Made by a program: the position numbers and the translations under genes. DNA of 19,720 bases from JAADEM01 sp965371855 (GTDB lineage: Bacteria; Bacteroidota; Bacteroidia; Bacteroidales; Marinilabiliaceae): assembly GCA_965371855.1 (NCBI GenBank), contig CBDUZZ010000078.1, forward strand, positions 1 through 19,720. The letters run 5' to 3'. Positions 6,267 through 14,724 of this stretch are shown in pieces. Position 1 is the stretch's first letter, and every line of letters begins with the position of its first letter. The notes under the pieces are model-generated. The model saw only the letters and a list, made by a program, of their open reading frames with translations, was not told the DNA's origin and did not search any database.

Positions 6267-8093
6267 ATGAAAATACAACTTAGGAGTGCCACATCAACAC
6301 AAGGCAGGCTTATGGCTGGTGCCCGAAGTCTTTGGAGAGCAAACGGGATGCAGGAACAACATTTCGGAAGGCCTGTAATAGCCATCGTAAACTCCTTTAC
6401 TCAATTTGTTCCGGGACATGTTCACCTGCATAAAATTGGTCAGGAGGTGAAAAAAGCAATAGAGTCTCATGGTTTTTTCGCTGCTGAATTTAATACAATA
6501 GCTATTGATGATGGTATTGCAATGGGACATGACGGCATGCTGTATTCCTTACCATCGCGTGATATCATTGCCGACAGTGTAGAGTATATGGTGAATGCTC
6601 ATAAGGTTGATGCCATGATATGCATAAGTAATTGTGATAAAATTACACCAGGTATGCTGATGGCTTCTATGAGACTGAATATACCAACGGTCTTTGTTTC
6701 AGGTGGCCCCATGGAAGCTGGTAAAGCCTTGGGGCGAAGCCTCGATCTGGTGGATGCAATGGTGGTGGCTGCCGATGATACTGTCTCGGATGAAGAAGTT
6801 GATGTGATTGAAAAGAATGCATGTCCAACTTGTGGCTCCTGTTCAGGTATGTTCACGGCAAACTCCATGAACTGTCTGAATGAAGCACTGGGATTGGCAC
6901 TTCCGGGAAATGGAACCATTGTAGCGACTCATGTTAATCGCAAGGCACTCTTTGACAAAGCTGCCGAGCAAATAGTAGATATTACAAAAAAGTATTACAT
7001 GGAGGGTGATACCTCTGTCCTTCCACGGTCGATAGCTACAAAAGCAGCATTTAAAAACGCCATGACTCTTGATGTTGCGATGGGAGGCTCAACAAATACA
7101 GTACTCCACCTTTTGGCAATAGCACATGAGGCAGAGGTTGATTTTACAGTGAAAGACATTGATGAAATATCACGCAGAACCCCGGTTCTGTGTAAGGTTG
7201 CTCCCAATTCACATTATCATATTGAGGATGTTAACCGTGCAGGTGGTATAATCGGAATATTAAGTGAGTTAAATTGCGCGGGGCTTATTGACCCGTTTGT
7301 ATCCAGAGTAGATGCTCCATCATTGGAAAAGGTTCTTAGAAAGTATGATATTATGAGCCCTTTCTGTTCTGATGAGGCTAAAGAGATATACAAAAGTGCA
7401 CCGGCCGGGATACGGAATCTGGTTATGGGTTCACAAAAGTCTGTTTATAAAGAATTAGACACTGACAGGGAAAAAGGGTGCGTTAGAAATATTCGTAATG
7501 CTTATTCGCAAGATGGCGGATTAGCTGTACTATTTGGTAATCTGGCAGAAGACGGATGTATTGTTAAAACTGCCGGTGTTGATGAATCTATATTCACTTT
7601 TACCGGTACTGCACGTGTTTATGAATCACAGGATGACTCGATAAAGGGGATATTATCAGGTGAGGTAAAGGAAGGAGATGTAGTAATTATTCGGTACGAA
7701 GGTCCCAGAGGAGGGCCGGGGATGCAGGAAATGCTATATCCTACAACATACCTGAAATCCAAGAAACTCGGAAAAGCATGTGCACTCATAACTGATGGAC
7801 GTTTTTCAGGAGGTACTTCAGGATTGTCAATTGGTCATGTTTCACCTGAAGCTGCTGCCGGTGGCAATATTGCGGTTGTAAAAACAGGGGATAAAATAAA
7901 AATTGACATTCCAAACAGAAAGATTGAACTTTGCATCCCTTCGGATGAACTGGAGGATAGGAGAAATGTTGAGCTGGCAAAAGGAAACAAAGCTTTTAAA
8001 CCGATGACCAGAGATAGGATAATCTCAAAATCATTAAAAGCTTATGCCAGCCTGGTCAGTTCTGCTGATAAAGGTGCTGTTAGGCTTATTTAA
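6267..8093 (+). CDS. ilvD: Dihydroxy-acid dehydratase
   Basis: It dehydrates 2,3-dihydroxy-isovalerate and 2,3-dihydroxy-3-methylvalerate to the 2-oxo acid precursors of valine, leucine and isoleucine in the cytoplasm. The 608 residues are close to the E. coli enzyme. Recognisable blocks are MAGARSLWRA (16-25), DDGIAMGHDGM (81-91), SNCDKITPGMLMA (C123), CPTCGSC (C186, C189, C192), YEGPRGGPGMQEML and DGRFSGGTSGLSIGHVSPEA near the C-terminus. Residue 50 is Gly in PGHVHL, as in the E. coli enzyme with its oxygen-sensitive [4Fe-4S] cluster, whereas [2Fe-2S] types have Cys there; the cluster type is inferred. It is the first structural gene of the operon, directly downstream of the attenuator, and 42 nt from ilvB. 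Confidence 0.97.
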   Translation: MKIQLRSATSTQGRLMAGARSLWRANGMQEQHFGRPVIAIVNSFTQFVPGHVHLHKIGQEVKKAIESHGFFAAEFNTIAIDDGIAMGHDGMLYSLPSRDIIADSVEYMVNAHKVDAMICISNCDKITPGMLMASMRLNIPTVFVSGGPMEAGKALGRSLDLVDAMVVAADDTVSDEEVDVIEKNACPTCGSCSGMFTANSMNCLNEALGLALPGNGTIVATHVNRKALFDKAAEQIVDITKKYYMEGDTSVLPRSIATKAAFKNAMTLDVAMGGSTNTVLHLLAIAHEAEVDFTVKDIDEISRRTPVLCKVAPNSHYHIEDVNRAGGIIGILSELNCAGLIDPFVSRVDAPSLEKVLRKYDIMSPFCSDEAKEIYKSAPAGIRNLVMGSQKSVYKELDTDREKGCVRNIRNAYSQDGGLAVLFGNLAEDGCIVKTAGVDESIFTFTGTARVYESQDDSIKGILSGEVKEGDVVIIRYEGPRGGPGMQEMLYPTTYLKSKKLGKACALITDGRFSGGTSGLSIGHVSPEAAAGGNIAVVKTGDKIKIDIPNRKIELCIPSDELEDRRNVELAKGNKAFKPMTRDRIISKSLKAYASLVSSADKGAVRLI

Positions 8094-8100
8094 TGTACTA

Positions 8101-8132
8101 ATGATTAAATGCTGCAATGCTAAAATGACTTA
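8101..8132 (+). repeat. Degenerate 8-nt tandem array in the ilvD-ilvB gap
   Basis: Four successive 8-nt units begin with ATG and end with A: ATGATTAA, ATGCTGCA, ATGCTAAA and ATGACTTA. The array ends 3 nt before the ilvB start codon and fills most of the gap. Confidence 0.55.
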
Positions 8133-8135
8133 ATA

Positions 8136-9848
8136 ATGAATACGACAAAACAAACAAAAAATAAAAAAATAACAGGATCTGAAGCTGTTATTTTGTCGTT
8201 GATAAATGAGGGTGTAGATGTTTTATTTGGCTATCCCGGGGGGGCGATAATGCCTGTTTATGATGCCATGTATGACTACCTTGGTCAACTAAACCATATT
8301 TTAACGCGGCACGAGCAGGGGGCAATACATGCAGCTCAGGGGTATGCCCGTGTTACAGGAAAAGTAGGAGTTGGTATTGTAACATCAGGCCCGGGTGCAA
8401 CAAATGCCGTGACGGGGATTGCTGATGCGATGTTAGACTCTACTCCATTAGTAATTATAAGCGGTCAGGTTGCATCATCGCTTTTAGGAACAGACGCTTT
8501 TCAAGAGATTGATGTAGTTGGTATTACACAACCAATTACAAAATGGAATTACCAGATAAAAAGAGCAGAAGATATACCTGAAGCTTTTGCAAAAGCATTT
8601 TACCTTGCTAAATCCGGCAGGCCGGGCCCGGTAGTATTGGATATAACTAAAGATGCACAGTTTGGAGAGTTCGAGTATGAATATAAGAAGATAGACTTCA
8701 TTCGTAGTTACAGACCTCTTCCGAAAACAGACTACACACAAATTGACGAGGCTGCCCGCCTAATCAATCTGTCAAAAAAACCGATGGCACTAATTGGCCA
8801 GGGGGTTATCCTTGGAAATGCCGAAAAAGAAGCACTTGATTTTATTGAAAAAGCGGATATCCCTACTGCCTACACATTGTTAGGCTTGTCTGTAATGCCA
8901 TCGGATCACAGGTTAAATGTTGGCATGTTGGGAATGCACGGACACTATGCGCCAAACGTAAAAACCAATGATTCCGATGTTATTATTGCTATTGGTATGC
9001 GATTTGATGATCGCGTAACCGGTAATCTTGACAAATATGCTAAAAAAGCAAAAATTGTCCATCTCGATATTGATCCTGCGGAAGTTAATAAAATCGTATA
9101 TGCCGATGCATCGGTTTTAGGTGACGTGAAGCAAACATTACCGCTACTAACAGAAAAAATTTCACCAGGTAAGCACACGGAATGGATGGCTGAATTTCAG
9201 GCATTAACAAATGTGGAAAATAGAAAAATAATAAATAAAGAGATTAATCCTGAACATGATAAATTATTTATGGGTGAAGTAATACATAAGGTATCAGAAG
9301 CATTTGATAATGATGCTATCATGATTACCGATGTCGGTCAGCATCAGATGATGGCTGCACGCTATTTTAAGTTTAAACAAACAAGAAGTGTGGTTACTTC
9401 AGGAGGATTAGGGACTATGGGATTCGGGTTGCCGGCTGCAATTGGTGCTAAAATGGGGAAACCTGACAGGCAGGTTGTTCTGTTTGTTGGCGATGGTGGC
9501 TTTCAAATGACCATTCAGGAGCTTGGAACTATTTTCCAGTCTAAGATGCCTGTGAAAATTGTATTGCTCAACAATAGTTTTCTGGGTATGGTTCGCCAGT
9601 GGCAGGAACTGTTTTTTGATAAACGGTATGCTTCAACAGAATTAATTAACCCTGATTTTCAGGGTATCTGTAAAGGATATCACATGCCTTCAGAATTAGT
9701 TGACTCGAGAGATAAACTCGATCCGGCAATTAAAAATCTTGTTGAGCATGATGGCCCTTATCTGATAGAAGTAGTTGTAGAAAAAGAAGGAAATGTTTTC
9801 CCAATGGTTCCTGCCGGTGCTTCTGTGTCTGATATTCGGTTGGAATAA
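8136..9848 (+). CDS. ilvB: Acetolactate synthase large (catalytic) subunit
   Basis: A thiamine-diphosphate enzyme that condenses two pyruvates to 2-acetolactate, or pyruvate with 2-oxobutyrate to 2-aceto-2-hydroxybutyrate, the first common step to Val/Leu and Ile. The N-terminal PYR domain shows GYPGGAIMPVYD (32-43) and the catalytic glutamate E60 in RHEQGAIHAAQGYARVTG. A central domain (~200-340) includes IAIGMRFDDRVTG. The C-terminal PP domain carries the ThDP/Mg motif, GDGGFQMTIQEL through NNSFLGMVRQWQ at about 451-480. The length of 570 residues is normal for AHAS catalytic subunits. The regulatory subunit gene follows 74 nt later. The start ATG at 8136 directly follows a short tandem array; an N-terminal polar extension before KITGSEAVI is usual. 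Confidence 0.97.
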   Translation: MNTTKQTKNKKITGSEAVILSLINEGVDVLFGYPGGAIMPVYDAMYDYLGQLNHILTRHEQGAIHAAQGYARVTGKVGVGIVTSGPGATNAVTGIADAMLDSTPLVIISGQVASSLLGTDAFQEIDVVGITQPITKWNYQIKRAEDIPEAFAKAFYLAKSGRPGPVVLDITKDAQFGEFEYEYKKIDFIRSYRPLPKTDYTQIDEAARLINLSKKPMALIGQGVILGNAEKEALDFIEKADIPTAYTLLGLSVMPSDHRLNVGMLGMHGHYAPNVKTNDSDVIIAIGMRFDDRVTGNLDKYAKKAKIVHLDIDPAEVNKIVYADASVLGDVKQTLPLLTEKISPGKHTEWMAEFQALTNVENRKIINKEINPEHDKLFMGEVIHKVSEAFDNDAIMITDVGQHQMMAARYFKFKQTRSVVTSGGLGTMGFGLPAAIGAKMGKPDRQVVLFVGDGGFQMTIQELGTIFQSKMPVKIVLLNNSFLGMVRQWQELFFDKRYASTELINPDFQGICKGYHMPSELVDSRDKLDPAIKNLVEHDGPYLIEVVVEKEGNVFPMVPAGASVSDIRLE

Positions 9849-9894
9849 TTTTAGCTAATAGTTTTAAATCTTTTAGCCGACCAACGGGAAGGCA

Positions 9895-9921
9895 ACTTTA
9901 CAAACTTGATAAACTAATATT
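9895..9921 (+). repeat. Degenerate 9-nt tandem array before ilvN
   Basis: Three units, ACTTTACAA, ACTTGATAA and ACTAATATT, run to one base before the ilvN start codon. Earlier in the same gap TTTTAAATC (9862-9870) and TTTTAGCCG (9871-9879) look like a second 9-nt pair. The array is short, so chance cannot be excluded for it alone. Confidence 0.4.
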
Positions 9922-9922
9922 C

Positions 9923-10465
9923 ATGAAACAGGAATTTACAGTATCGATATTTTCTGAAAATCACATAGGACTTCTTAGTCAGGTATCAACAGTTTTTACC
10001 CGCAGAAATGTGAATATTGAGAGTATTACATCATCGGAATCGGCAATACACGGGATCCAAAAATTAACTATTGTAGTTTTTACAACCAACGAACAGATAG
10101 AAAAGGTACGTAATCAATTGGATAAACAAATCGATGTAATTAAAACATATGTTTACAATGCTGATGCAATAATTCATCAGGAGATAGCCCTTTATAAAGT
10201 TCCGACGGAAGCCATGCTTGAAAGCGATGAAATTGAGCGGATTATAAGAAAACATAATGCACGTATCTTGGAAATAACAAAAGAATATACTGTTATTGAG
10301 AAAACAGGACACAAACATGAAACACAGGATTTGTTTGAAAAGCTGAATCAATTTGGAGTTACTCAGTTTGTCCGCTCGGGAAGAGTGGCTGTAACAAAAC
10401 TTAAAAAAGAGCTTCTGTCAAGCTATCTGAAAAAGCTTGAAAATGAAAAAACAATAACAGATTAA
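9923..10465 (+). CDS. ilvN: Acetolactate synthase small (regulatory) subunit
   Basis: Regulatory partner of the acetolactate synthase catalytic subunit. It contributes feedback control (usually by valine) and stimulates activity. Residues about 3-78 form an ACT domain: FTVSIFSENHIGLLSQVSTVFTRRNVNIESI, then the ESAIHGIQKLTIVV strand. The second half (about 80-170, starting ADAIIHQEIALYKVP) fits the C-terminal domain shared by IlvN/IlvH proteins. At 180 residues it is of the longer IlvH/IlvN type rather than the ~95-residue E. coli IlvN. It lies between ilvB and ilvC, the normal arrangement. The gene could equally be called ilvH; the symbol choice is conventional. Confidence 0.93.
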   Translation: MKQEFTVSIFSENHIGLLSQVSTVFTRRNVNIESITSSESAIHGIQKLTIVVFTTNEQIEKVRNQLDKQIDVIKTYVYNADAIIHQEIALYKVPTEAMLESDEIERIIRKHNARILEITKEYTVIEKTGHKHETQDLFEKLNQFGVTQFVRSGRVAVTKLKKELLSSYLKKLENEKTITD

Positions 10466-10505
10466 AAACAAATAACTATTTTTGCAAGAGTATTGACTCG
10501 ACACT

Positions 10506-10553
10506 TTAACAATACAACAATGAAGTAATACAACAATTTAACAATTTAATATA
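10506..10553 (+). repeat. Degenerate 8-nt tandem array in the ilvN-ilvC gap
   Basis: Six 8-nt units: TTAACAAT, ACAACAAT, GAAGTAAT, ACAACAAT, TTAACAAT and TTAATATA. The first five end in AAT and the phase is kept throughout. It ends 7 nt before the ilvC start codon. This is the clearest of the operon's spacer arrays. Confidence 0.65.
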
Positions 10554-10560
10554 AGTAATT

Positions 10561-11607
10561 ATGGCTAAGATTAATTTTGGCGGAGTAGAAGAAAATGTGG
10601 TAACAAGGGAAGAATTTCCTTTGAGTAAAGCACAAGAAACACTTAAAGACGAAACTATTGCTGTTATCGGATACGGAGTTCAGGGACCCGGACAAGCATT
10701 AAACCTTAAAGATAACGGTTTTAATGTGATTATCGGACAACGAAAAGAGAGCAGCACATGGGATAAAGCGGTGGCTGACGGTTGGATTCCGGGAGAAACA
10801 CTTTTCGAAATTGAAGAAGCTCTTGAGAAAGGAACCATCATTCAATATTTACTTTCTGACGCAGGACAGATTGCTGTTTGGCCTACAGTAAAAAAACACC
10901 TGACTCCGGGTAAAGCTCTCTATTTTTCACACGGATTCGGTATAACCTATAAAGAGAGAACAAATATTATTCCACCTGCTGATGTTGATGTAATTCTTGT
11001 TGCACCAAAAGGTTCGGGAACAAGCTTGCGTAGAATGTTCCTTGAAGGAAGAGGTTTGAACTCAAGCTATGCAATTTTTCAGGATGCTACTGGTAAGGCG
11101 AAAGACCGTGTTGTTGCTCTTGGTATTGGTGTTGGTTCAGGATACCTTTTCGAAACAACTTTCAAAAGAGAGGTTTACAGTGATCTTACAGGTGAACGCG
11201 GAACATTGATGGGAGCTATACAGGGTATTTTTGCTGCTCAATACGAAGTGCTTCGTGCTAACGGGCACTCTCCTTCAGAAGCATTTAATGAAACTGTTGA
11301 GGAATTAACTCAAAGTCTGATGCCGCTTGTTGCTGAAAACGGAATGGACTGGATGTATGCAAATTGCTCAACAACAGCTCAGCGAGGTGCTCTTGACTGG
11401 TGGGAAAAGTTCCGTGATGCTTCAAAGCCTGTGTTTGAGGAGCTGTATAGTGAAGTAGTAAAAGGGAATGAAGCACAACGCTCTATTGATTCAAATAGCC
11501 AATCGGATTACCGTGTGAAACTGAATGAAGAGTTAAAAGAACTTCATGAATCAGAAATGTGGCGCTCAGGTGCAGCAGTAAGAAAATTACGTCCGGAAAA
11601 TAATTAA
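10561..11607 (+). CDS. ilvC: Ketol-acid reductoisomerase
   Basis: It isomerises and reduces acetolactate or acetohydroxybutyrate to the dihydroxy acids used by IlvD, with NAD(P)H and Mg2+. The dinucleotide-binding motif GYGVQGPGQALNL is at 38-49, then LLSDAGQI (97-104), the YFSHGFGITY block (H124), and metal-ligand acidic residues in YSDLTGER (D208, E212) with a second acidic set in NETVEELTQSL. The 348 residues make it a class I (short) enzyme, with the divergent C-terminal CSTTAQRGALDWW region that I associate with Bacteroidota and plant-like forms. The cofactor preference was not determined. It is followed by an 87-nt spacer containing a long imperfect hairpin before leuA. Confidence 0.95.
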   Translation: MAKINFGGVEENVVTREEFPLSKAQETLKDETIAVIGYGVQGPGQALNLKDNGFNVIIGQRKESSTWDKAVADGWIPGETLFEIEEALEKGTIIQYLLSDAGQIAVWPTVKKHLTPGKALYFSHGFGITYKERTNIIPPADVDVILVAPKGSGTSLRRMFLEGRGLNSSYAIFQDATGKAKDRVVALGIGVGSGYLFETTFKREVYSDLTGERGTLMGAIQGIFAAQYEVLRANGHSPSEAFNETVEELTQSLMPLVAENGMDWMYANCSTTAQRGALDWWEKFRDASKPVFEELYSEVVKGNEAQRSIDSNSQSDYRVKLNEELKELHESEMWRSGAAVRKLRPENN

Positions 11608-11612
11608 GAAGT

Positions 11613-11678
11613 AGCCGTCAGCTATTAGCCATTAGAAAATACTTATCGAAATCTAAAGGCTGATAGCTTACAGCATCA
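11613..11678. repeat. Long imperfect hairpin built of 7-nt units between ilvC and leuA
   Basis: 11614-11630 pairs with 11658-11674 at 15 of 17 positions (one G-U) around a 27-nt loop. The arms are themselves 7-nt arrays: AGCCGTC, AGCTATT, AGCCATT on the left and GGCTGAT, AGCTTAC, AGCATCA on the right. There is no T-tract, so termination is unlikely. It could act as an RNA-stability or processing element between the ilv and leu halves (inference). Confidence 0.55.
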
Positions 11679-11694
11679 CAAAAAAATCAAAATC

Positions 11695-13191
11695 ATGAGC
11701 AATAGAGTTTATATTTTTGACACAACATTAAGAGATGGTGAACAGGCTCCCGGTTGTCAGCTAAATACTATAGAGAAGATTGAAGTTGCCCGTCAGCTTG
11801 AAAAGCTCGGTGTTGACGTTATTGAGGCCGGATTCCCAATTTCAAGTCCCGGCGATTTTAATTCAGTAGTTGAAATCTCTAAGGCCGTTTCCAATCCTAC
11901 TATTTGTGCTTTAACAAGAGCTGTGAAAAAAGACATTGAAGTAGCTGCAGATTCACTTAAATTTGCAAAAAAAGGACGAATCCATACCGGGATAGGAACT
12001 TCTCCTTACCATATAAAATCCAAACTTAATTCCAATGAAAAGGAGATTATTGAACGTGCTGTTGAGGCCGTTAAATATGCCCGCCGTTTTGTTGATGATG
12101 TTGAGTTTTATGCTGAAGATGCCGGAAGATCTGATAACGAATATCTTGCACGTGTAATTGAGGCTGTTATTAAAGCCGGAGCTACGGTTGTTAATATTCC
12201 TGATACCACAGGTTATTGTCTGCCGGTTGAGTATGGAGAAAAGATAGCTTACCTTGTTAACAATGTACCTAATATTGATAAAGCGATTATCGCCACTCAT
12301 TGTCATAACGATTTAGGAATGGCTACTGCCAACTCGTTGACAGGTATAGTTAATGGAGCTCGTCAGGTAGAAGTTACCATTAATGGCCTTGGCGAACGCG
12401 CAGGAAACACATCTCTCGAAGAGGTTGTAATGGCAATAAAAAGTCATCGGGATCTTGATTTTGAAACGGAGATCGACTCTAAACAAATAATAAAAACCAG
12501 CAAGTTGGTTTCTACCCTGATGCGTATGCCTGTTCAGCCAAACAAAGCAATTGTTGGCCGTAATGCATTTGCTCACTCTTCAGGTATTCATCAGGACGGA
12601 GTTCTTAAGAATCGTGAAAACTATGAAATTATTGATCCTGTTGATGTTGGTGTTAAGGAATCAAGCATTGTTCTTACTGCTCGTAGCGGACGTGCTGCAA
12701 TAAAACACCGCTTGCAAATTTTAGGTTATGAATATGAGGGCGAAGACCTGAAAAAGTTATATGAAAAATTCCTTGTTCTGGCAGATAAAAAGAAAGATAT
12801 CACTGACGAAGACCTGGAAGTATTGGTAGGTGTAGAAAAGCAAAAAGTTGATCATGCACCTAAGCTTGATTTTCTGCAGGTAATATGTGGAAAATCAACA
12901 ATCCCTACTGCTACTGTTTCTATTAATTTTAATGGTGATGTATTTACAGAAACAGCTTCCGGTAACGGGCCAATTGATGCAGCATTTTCTGCCGTAAAAA
13001 ATCTCGTAAAACGGAAAGTTCATCTCGAAGAATTCCTTATTCAGGCAATCACTCGTGGTAGTGACGATCAGGGTAAAGTACATGTGCAGGTAGAGCATAA
13101 AGGTGTTTCTTATTATGGTTTTGCAGCTAATGTTGATATTGTTTCTGCATCTGTGGAAGCATTTATCGATGCAATATCAAAAATACAGTAA
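11695..13191 (+). CDS. leuA: 2-isopropylmalate synthase
   Basis: It condenses acetyl-CoA with 2-oxoisovalerate to 2-isopropylmalate, the committed step of leucine synthesis. The HMGL-like TIM barrel starts at TLRDGEQAPG (R13, D14), includes AEDAGRSDNEYL, and holds the metal-binding HxH in ATHCHNDLGMATANS (H202, H204), with the glycine-rich NGLGERAGNTSLEEV signature next to it. After a linker (~300-365) the C-terminal LeuA allosteric domain (KLDFLQVICGKST to the end) is complete, so leucine feedback inhibition is expected. The 498 residues are typical of the shorter bacterial LeuA type. The paralogue downstream (15550-17070) differs in its N-terminal motifs and is called cimA. Confidence 0.95.
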   Translation: MSNRVYIFDTTLRDGEQAPGCQLNTIEKIEVARQLEKLGVDVIEAGFPISSPGDFNSVVEISKAVSNPTICALTRAVKKDIEVAADSLKFAKKGRIHTGIGTSPYHIKSKLNSNEKEIIERAVEAVKYARRFVDDVEFYAEDAGRSDNEYLARVIEAVIKAGATVVNIPDTTGYCLPVEYGEKIAYLVNNVPNIDKAIIATHCHNDLGMATANSLTGIVNGARQVEVTINGLGERAGNTSLEEVVMAIKSHRDLDFETEIDSKQIIKTSKLVSTLMRMPVQPNKAIVGRNAFAHSSGIHQDGVLKNRENYEIIDPVDVGVKESSIVLTARSGRAAIKHRLQILGYEYEGEDLKKLYEKFLVLADKKKDITDEDLEVLVGVEKQKVDHAPKLDFLQVICGKSTIPTATVSINFNGDVFTETASGNGPIDAAFSAVKNLVKRKVHLEEFLIQAITRGSDDQGKVHVQVEHKGVSYYGFAANVDIVSASVEAFIDAISKIQ

Positions 13192-13216
13192 TAATTAATT
13201 TCTAAAACTCAGAGAA

Positions 13217-14617
13217 TTGAAAGGAAAAACACTATTTGATAAAATATGGGATAGCCATGTGGTAAAGTCTATTCCGAATGGGCCGGATGTGTTCTTTGTC
13301 GACAGACATTTTATACATGAAGTTACCAGCCCACAAGCTTTTGAGGGGCTTAGGGAGAGAGGAATAAGAGTTTTTAATCCTCAACGGGTTTTGGCTACTC
13401 CCGATCACAATATACCTACTGAAAACCAACATCTTCCTATCAAGGAAGAACTCTCAAGACTTCAGGTAGAGAAATTGGAAAAGAACTGTGAGGAGAATGA
13501 CATTCAGATATTCGGAATCAACCATTCTAAAAATGGTATAGTTCATGTTATAGGTCCTGAATTGGGTATTACCCAACCGGGAATGACTATCGTTTGTGGC
13601 GACAGTCATACATCTACTCACGGAGCTTTTGGGAGCATTGCCTTTGGTATTGGTACCAGCGAAGTTGAGATGGCACTTGCAACGCAATGTATTATGCAGC
13701 CCAAACCAAAACGTATGCTTATCAGTATTGATGGAAAATTGAGTAAAGGCGTTACGTCAAAAGATATCATTCTTTATATCATCTCAAAAATGACTACAGG
13801 TGGTGGTACCGGCTATTTCATTGAATTTGCAGGTTCTGCAATTAGCAGTCTGTCAATGGAAGCTCGAATGACTATTTGTAACATGAGTATAGAGATGGGT
13901 GCTCGTGGCGGAATGATTGCTCCTGATGAAACTACTTTTGAGTACATCAAGGGACGTGAATATGCTCCGGCAGGTGAGAATTGGGATAGAGCTGTTGAAT
14001 ACTGGAAATCACTTTGCACCGATGATGATGCAGAGTTTGATAAAGAGTTGCATTTTGATGCAAATGATATGGAGCCAATGATAACCTACGGTACAAATCC
14101 CGGCATGGGAGAGAGGTTGTCTGGTATTATTCCGGCGTTGGATGCCATTGATTCAGCATCTCAGGCTTCTTTTATGAAATCTCTTGACTATATGGGTTTT
14201 AACCCCGGTGATAAACTTGAAGGCAAGAAGATTGATTATGTGTTTGTTGGTAGTTGTACTAATGGTCGTATTGAAGACCTTAGGTTATTTGCTAATGCAA
14301 TAAAGGGACATAAAAAAGCAGATGATGTGGTAGCCTGGATTGTGCCCGGAAGTAAGCTGGTTGAGAAACAGGCTATTGAAGAGGGAATTAAAGATATTCT
14401 TGAAGAGGCCGGATTTGAACTTCGTCAGCCGGGATGTTCTGCATGTCTTGCAATGAATGAGGATAAAATACCAGCAGGAAAATATTCAGTCTCCACTTCA
14501 AACAGAAATTTTGAAGGGCGTCAGGGGCCGGGAGCAAGAACATTGCTGGCTAGTCCGTTAACAGCTGCTGCAGCAGCTATAACAGGAAAACTGACTGATC
14601 CTCGCAATATTCTTTAG
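13217..14617 (+). CDS. leuC: 3-isopropylmalate dehydratase large subunit
   Basis: With LeuD it isomerises 2-isopropylmalate to 3-isopropylmalate, and would also convert citramalate to methylmalate. It is an aconitase-family [4Fe-4S] protein. The cluster cysteines are C347 in GSCTNGR and C407/C410 in GCSACLAM; other signatures are CGDSHTSTHGAFGSIAFGIGTSE and RNFEGRQGPGARTLLASP. The 466 residues match the family. The start is TTG at 13217: an in-frame stop lies at 13196, no ATG exists in between, and the family's N-terminus (KTLFDKIWDSHVV) begins at once after it. A TTG start may lower translation relative to leuD (inference). The gap after leuA is only 25 nt. Confidence 0.95.
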   Translation: MKGKTLFDKIWDSHVVKSIPNGPDVFFVDRHFIHEVTSPQAFEGLRERGIRVFNPQRVLATPDHNIPTENQHLPIKEELSRLQVEKLEKNCEENDIQIFGINHSKNGIVHVIGPELGITQPGMTIVCGDSHTSTHGAFGSIAFGIGTSEVEMALATQCIMQPKPKRMLISIDGKLSKGVTSKDIILYIISKMTTGGGTGYFIEFAGSAISSLSMEARMTICNMSIEMGARGGMIAPDETTFEYIKGREYAPAGENWDRAVEYWKSLCTDDDAEFDKELHFDANDMEPMITYGTNPGMGERLSGIIPALDAIDSASQASFMKSLDYMGFNPGDKLEGKKIDYVFVGSCTNGRIEDLRLFANAIKGHKKADDVVAWIVPGSKLVEKQAIEEGIKDILEEAGFELRQPGCSACLAMNEDKIPAGKYSVSTSNRNFEGRQGPGARTLLASPLTAAAAAITGKLTDPRNIL

Positions 14618-14682
14618 AATGTGAGAATGTAAGATACACGACGTACGATGTAAGGATATACGGTTTGAGGAAGTAATACATT

Positions 14683-14717
14683 GTAATTAGTAATTCGTAA
14701 TTGATAATTCGTAATTT
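14683..14717 (+). repeat. Degenerate 7-nt tandem array before leuD
   Basis: Five 7-nt units, GTAATTA, GTAATTC, GTAATTG, ATAATTC and GTAATTT, keep TAATT invariant. The array ends 7 nt before the leuD start. Upstream in the same 107-nt gap, ATGTAAG recurs at 14627 and 14648 within similar contexts, suggesting a second, more decayed array. Confidence 0.6.
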
Positions 14718-14724
14718 AAAGACA

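Noticed and set aside
6294..7980. Several reverse-strand open frames opposite ilvD
   Set aside because: Antisense shadows of a highly conserved enzyme gene; no promoter or family signature for any of them.
8101..14717. CRISPR arrays in the operon spacers
   Set aside because: The repeated units are 7-9 nt without spacers and no cas gene is present.
14701..14724. Upstream TTG start for leuD adding eight residues
   Set aside because: The extra codons come from the tandem array and are absent from the usual family N-terminus; ATG at 14725 fits better.
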